From: Rhinopithecus roxellana | Lineage: Eukaryota > Chordata > Mammalia > Primates > Cercopithecidae | Reading direction: 5' to 3' | NCBI RefSeq assembly: GCF_007565055.1 | Contig: NC_044558.1 | Location: forward strand, 82,051,444 to 82,115,443 | DNA: 64,000 bases | Shown here: in pieces, positions 60,818-64,000 of the stretch | Numbering within the stretch: position 1 is the first letter of the stretch | How the letters are laid out: every line of letters starts with the position of its first letter | Made by a program: the position numbers and the translations under genes | The notes under the pieces: model-generated | Told to the model about the DNA's origin: nothing | What the model saw: only the letters and a program-made list of their open reading frames with translations | The model's database searches: none

Positions 60818-60818
60818 A
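60778..60818 (+). repeat. (AAAT)n microsatellite, about ten units
   Basis: Pure tetranucleotide array grown in the tail of the AluYR. Confidence 0.95.
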
Positions 60819-60849
60819 TGCTTACTTCACAACAATCTCAGGAAGTACA

Positions 60850-61172
60850 GACTGGGGGCAGTGGCCCATGCCTGTAATCACAGCACTTTGGGAGGCCAAG
60901 GCAAGCGAATCTCCTGAAGTCAGGAGTTCGAGACCAGCCTGGCCAACACTGTGAAACCCTCGTCTCTACTAAAAATACCAAAATTTGCCGGGCGTGGTGG
61001 CATGCACATGTAATCCCAGCTACTCAGGAGGCTGAGGCAGGAGAATCGCTTGAATTTCGGAGGTGGAGGTTGCAGTGAGCCGAGATTGTGCCACTGCTCT
61101 CCAGCCAGGGTGACAGAGGGAGACCCTGTCTCAAAAAACAAACAAACAAACAAAAAAACAAACAAAAAAACA
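60850..61172 (+). mobile_element. Alu, sense, with (CAAA)n tail
   Basis: GACTGGGGGCAGTGGCCC start; AAACAAACAAACAAAC tail at 61137-61172. Confidence 0.88.
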
Positions 61173-61299
61173 CTAAGAAGTATGTTCTATTCTTATCCTA
61201 ATCTTATAGTTGGGAGACTTGAGCTCTGGAGCAGGGGATTAATTTGCTTGCAAGAAGGAGAGTTAAGATTTATGCTCTGGCTCTAGAAGCCAGACTCTT

Positions 61300-62388
61300 T
61301 TCTTTCTTTTTTTAAAATTTGAGACAGGGATTTTGGCTTTTGTTGCCATTGCTTTTGGTGTTTTAGCCATGAAGTCCTTGCCCATGCCTATGTCCTCAAT
61401 GGTATTACCTAGAAACAACAGGTGCTGGAGAGGATGTGGAGACACAGGAACACTTTTACACTGTTGGTGGGACTACAAACCAGTTCAGCCATTGTGGAAA
61501 ACAGTGTGGCGACTCCTCAAGGATCTAGAACTAGAAATACCATTTGACCCAGTCATCCCATTACTGGTATATATCCAAAGGATTATAAATCATGCTGCTA
61601 TAAAGACATGCCCACGTATGTTTATTGTGGCACTATTCACAATAGCAAAGACTTGGAATCAACCCAATGTCCATCAATGACAGACTAGATTAAGAAAATG
61701 TGGCACATATACACCATGGAATACTAGGCAGCCATAAAAAAGGATGAGTTCGTGTCCTTTGTAGGGACATGGATGCAGCTGGAAACCATCATTCTCAGCA
61801 AACTATCGCAAGAACAGAAAACCAAACACCGCATGTTCTCACTCATAGGTGGGAATTGAACAATGAGAACACTTGGACACAGGGTGGGGAACATCACACA
61901 CCGGGTCCTGTTGTGGGGTGCGGGGAGGGGGAGGGATAGCATTAGGAGATATAATTAATGTAAATGACGAGTTAATGGGTGCAGCACACCAACATGGCAC
62001 AGGTATACATATGTAACAAACCTGCACGTTGTGCACATGTACCCTAGAACTTAAAGTATAATTTTAAAAATTTAAAAATAATAATAAAAAAATTTGAGGC
62101 AGGGTCTCGCTCTGTCACCCAGGCTGGAGTGCAGTGGCTCGATCTTGGCTCACTGAAGCCTTGACCTCCTGGGCTCCAGTGATCCAAGTGATCCTCCCAC
62201 CTCAGCCTCCCAAGTAGCTGGGACCACAGCCACATGCCACCATGCCTGGCTAATTTTTTGTATTTTTTGTAGAGACGGTTTTTTGCCATGTTGCCAAGGC
62301 TGGTCTCGAACTACTATGCTCAAGTGATCTGCCTGCCTCGGTCTCCCAAAGTGCTTGGATTGCAGGCGTGAGCCATTGTACCCAGCCA
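61300..62388 (-). mobile_element. Alu, antisense, split by an L1
   Basis: Poly(T)-side end at 61300-61329 and the rest at 62089-62388; the Alu head region GAGACAGGG was the L1 target. Confidence 0.88.
61330..62088 (+). mobile_element. L1PA 3' end with 5' inversion
   Basis: 61330-61412 is L1 ORF2 text in antisense (TTTTGGCTTTTGTTGCC...GTCCTTGCCCATGCC); from 61413 the strand flips to sense (AACAACAGGTGCTGG... to the 3' UTR with GGGAGGGGGAGGG and an A-rich tail). 16-bp duplication AAAATTTGAGRCAGGG at 61314-61329 and 62089-62104. Truncated, not able to encode ORF2 protein. Confidence 0.94.
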
Positions 62389-62424
62389 AAGTCAGCCTCC
62401 TGAACACTCTGCTATCACTCACTG

Positions 62425-62590
62425 GTTTTCAAACTTGAGCACGCACTAGAATCATCTACAGGGCTTTAAAACACAGATGCTGGAGCCCTCCCTCAATGTT
62501 TCTGAATCAGTGGGTCGAGAATTTGCATTTCTAAAAAGTTTCCAAGTGATGCTCATGGGGCTGACCCTGGGACCACACTTTAAAACTTCT
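62425..62590 (+). mobile_element. MER-type hAT DNA transposon fragment
   Basis: TGGTTTTCAAACTTGAGCACGC, GGGCTTTAAAACACAGATGC, TTCTGAATCAGTGGGTC, GAATTTGCATTTCTAA. Confidence 0.7.
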
Positions 62591-62596
62591 GCTATC

Positions 62597-63210
62597 GGCC
62601 AGACATAGCGGCTCACATCTGTAACCCTAGCACATTGGGAGGCTGAGGCAGGAGGATTACTTGGGGCCAGGAGTGGGAGACCAGCCTGGGCAACATAGGG
62701 AGACGCTGCCTCTACAAAAAAAATTTTTTTTTTTTTTTTGAGATGGAGTTTCAAAGGCTCTTGTTGCCCAGGATGGAGTGCAATGGCATGATCTTGGCTC
62801 ACTGCAACCTCTGCCTCCCAGGTTCACGTGATTCTCCTGCCTCAGCCTCCCGAGTAGCTGGGGATACAGGCATGCACCACCACACCCAGCTGCTTTTGTA
62901 TTTTTAGTAGAGACAGGATTTCACCATGTTGACCAGGCTGGTTTCGAACTCCCGACCTCAGGTGATCCACCTGCCTCGGCCTCCGAAAGTGCTGGGATTA
63001 CAGGTGTGAGCCACCGTGCCCAGCTTACAAAAAATTTTTGAAAAATTAGCCAGGCGTGGTGGCAGGCACTCGTAGTCCCAGCTCCTCGGCAGTCTGAGGC
63101 AGGAGGAGCTCTTGAACCCTAGAGCTCAAGGCTGCAGTGAGCTATGTTCATGTCACTGCACTCCAACCTGAGTGACCGAGCAAGATCCTGTCTCTGGGGG
63201 AAATAAAAAA
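62597..63210 (+). mobile_element. Old Alu, sense, split by an antisense Alu
   Basis: Parts 62597-62726 and 63024-63210, AluJ-like. Confidence 0.84.
62727..63023 (-). mobile_element. Alu, antisense, nested
   Basis: Inserted in the host linker; ACAAAAAA(A)TTTTT at both joints. Confidence 0.88.
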
Positions 63211-63334
63211 AGAACCTCCGCTATAACTTGTAATTGTTTCTATAATTTCCCAGTGGAGAGAGAAGGGTCATCATTACCTATCAACAGATTGTCCACTTCT
63301 ATGAGGGATCTAAGAGTTAGGTTTCTTAACACTT

Positions 63335-63560
63335 TGTAATAGTAGCCAACATCCATTGATGCTTATAGTATCCTAGACACTGTTACGCATTGTATTATAC
63401 AATCCTTACATCAGTCTTGGGAAACAGATATTTTTATTTTTCCCAGTGTACAGTGAGGAAACTGGGTTTGGAGAGATTAGGAAATTCGATCAAGTTTGTG
63501 AATCAGCAAGTATGTAGCAATTGGGAGGTTCAAAGCAAAGACTGCTTAACTCTACAGCCT
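63335..63560 (-). mobile_element. MIR
   Basis: ATACAATCCTTACATCAGTC, AGTGAGGAAACTGGGTTTGG, AGCAAGTATGTAGCAATTGG, CAAAGACTGCTTAACTC in reverse MIR order. Confidence 0.72.
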
Positions 63561-63635
63561 TGTAGGACATTTCAGCCTTTGAACAATAATCTCAATAATC
63601 TCAATACAATAATCATTAATGAATAAACAGATTCT

Positions 63636-63970
63636 TTGTTTTTTGTTTGTTTGTTTTGTTTTGTTTTGAGACAGAGTCTTAATCTGTTGCCCAGGCTGGA
63701 GTGCAGTGGTGCAGTCAAGGCTCACTGCAGACTCGACCTCTTTGCCTCAAGAGATCCTCTGGCTTCAGCCTCCCAAGTAGCCAGGACTACAGGTGTGTGT
63801 CACCATGCCCGACTAATTTTCGTGGTTTTTTTGTTTTTGTTTTTGTTTTTGTAGAGATGGGGTTTCCCCATGTTGCCTAAGCTGGTCTCGAACTCCTGGA
63901 CTCAAATGATCCTCCTGCCTTGGCTTCCTGCAGCACTGGGATTATAGATGTGAGCTACTGTGCCTGGCCC
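63636..63970 (-). mobile_element. Alu, antisense, with (TTTTG)n tail
   Basis: GTTTGTTTTGTTTTGTTTTGAGACAG head, (TTTTTG)n in the linker at 63826-63850, ends CTGTGCCTGGCC. Confidence 0.88.
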
Positions 63971-63979
63971 AGAAGGAAC

Positions 63980-64000
63980 TTTTTTATTTTTGAGACAGAG
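63980..64000 (-). mobile_element. Start of another antisense Alu, cut by the window edge
   Basis: TTTTTTATTTTTGAGACAGAG. Confidence 0.75.

Noticed and set aside
61333..61680. 115-codon frame over the L1 inversion
   Set aside because: Chimera of antisense and sense L1 text created by the inversion; no coding meaning.
1..64000. CRISPR arrays, operons, phage or prokaryotic mobile systems
   Set aside because: All regular repetition is explained by Alu, microsatellites and other primate repeats; the window is primate nuclear DNA.
1..64000. tRNA, rRNA, snRNA or microRNA genes
   Set aside because: No cloverleaf or conserved RNA gene recognised; Alu internal promoter-like boxes are not counted as genes.

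Overview
This is a mammalian nuclear genome window, almost certainly from an Old World monkey (macaque/baboon/guenon type). The evidence is interrupted GT-AG genes, old L2, MIR, L1M and LTR remnants, and about a hundred Alu elements or fragments. At least nine young Alus share a distinctive consensus (GCTCAAGCCTG start, GAGACGGGCGG, AACTAGCCGGGCGAGG, GATCCGGCCACTGC). From memory, that set marks Cercopithecid AluY (AluYR-type) lineages rather than human AluYa5/Yb8. Only two protein-coding genes can be supported. RILPL1 (+ strand) enters from the left: five exons (6865-6983, 7635-7856, 21533-21705, 23043-23135, 35143-35287) encode the C-terminal 249 residues of a protein of about 403 aa, up to its natural stop. 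The exons for the first ~154 residues lie left of the window. SNRNP35 (- strand) lies tail-to-tail with it. Its whole 246-aa reading frame is in one terminal exon (42688-43428), with a poly(A) signal at 42595-42600 and a non-coding first exon near 51.1-51.2 kb inside the only CpG-rich promoter-like stretch of the window. Layout: 1-6.86 kb is RILPL1 intron, packed with Alus and one old LTR. 6.86-7.86 kb holds two coiled-coil exons. 7.86-21.5 kb is intron with two Alu-riddled L1M elements. 21.5-23.1 kb holds the Rab-binding RH2 exon and a proline-rich exon, joined across an intron with a GC donor. 23.1-35.1 kb is the last RILPL1 intron, including an unusual Alu-free island at 31.93-33.08 kb that carries a phase-matched candidate alternative terminal exon. 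35.3 to about 42.5 kb is RILPL1 3' UTR and intergenic sequence. 42.6-51.2 kb is SNRNP35. 51.3-64 kb is intergenic Alu, L1 and MER sequence. The flanking gene expected from human synteny on the right (RILPL2) does not begin inside the window. The two genes do unrelated jobs: RILPL1 is a phospho-Rab effector at the centrosome, cilium base and lysosome, and SNRNP35 is a U11/U12 minor-spliceosome protein. I found no previously undescribed biological system. The best second-look items are the RILPL1 GC-AG intron, the candidate alternative C-terminus, a tandem splice acceptor, a 5'-inverted (twin-primed) L1 with a clean 16-bp target-site duplication, a small diverged local duplication, and repeated Alu insertions at the same target site.
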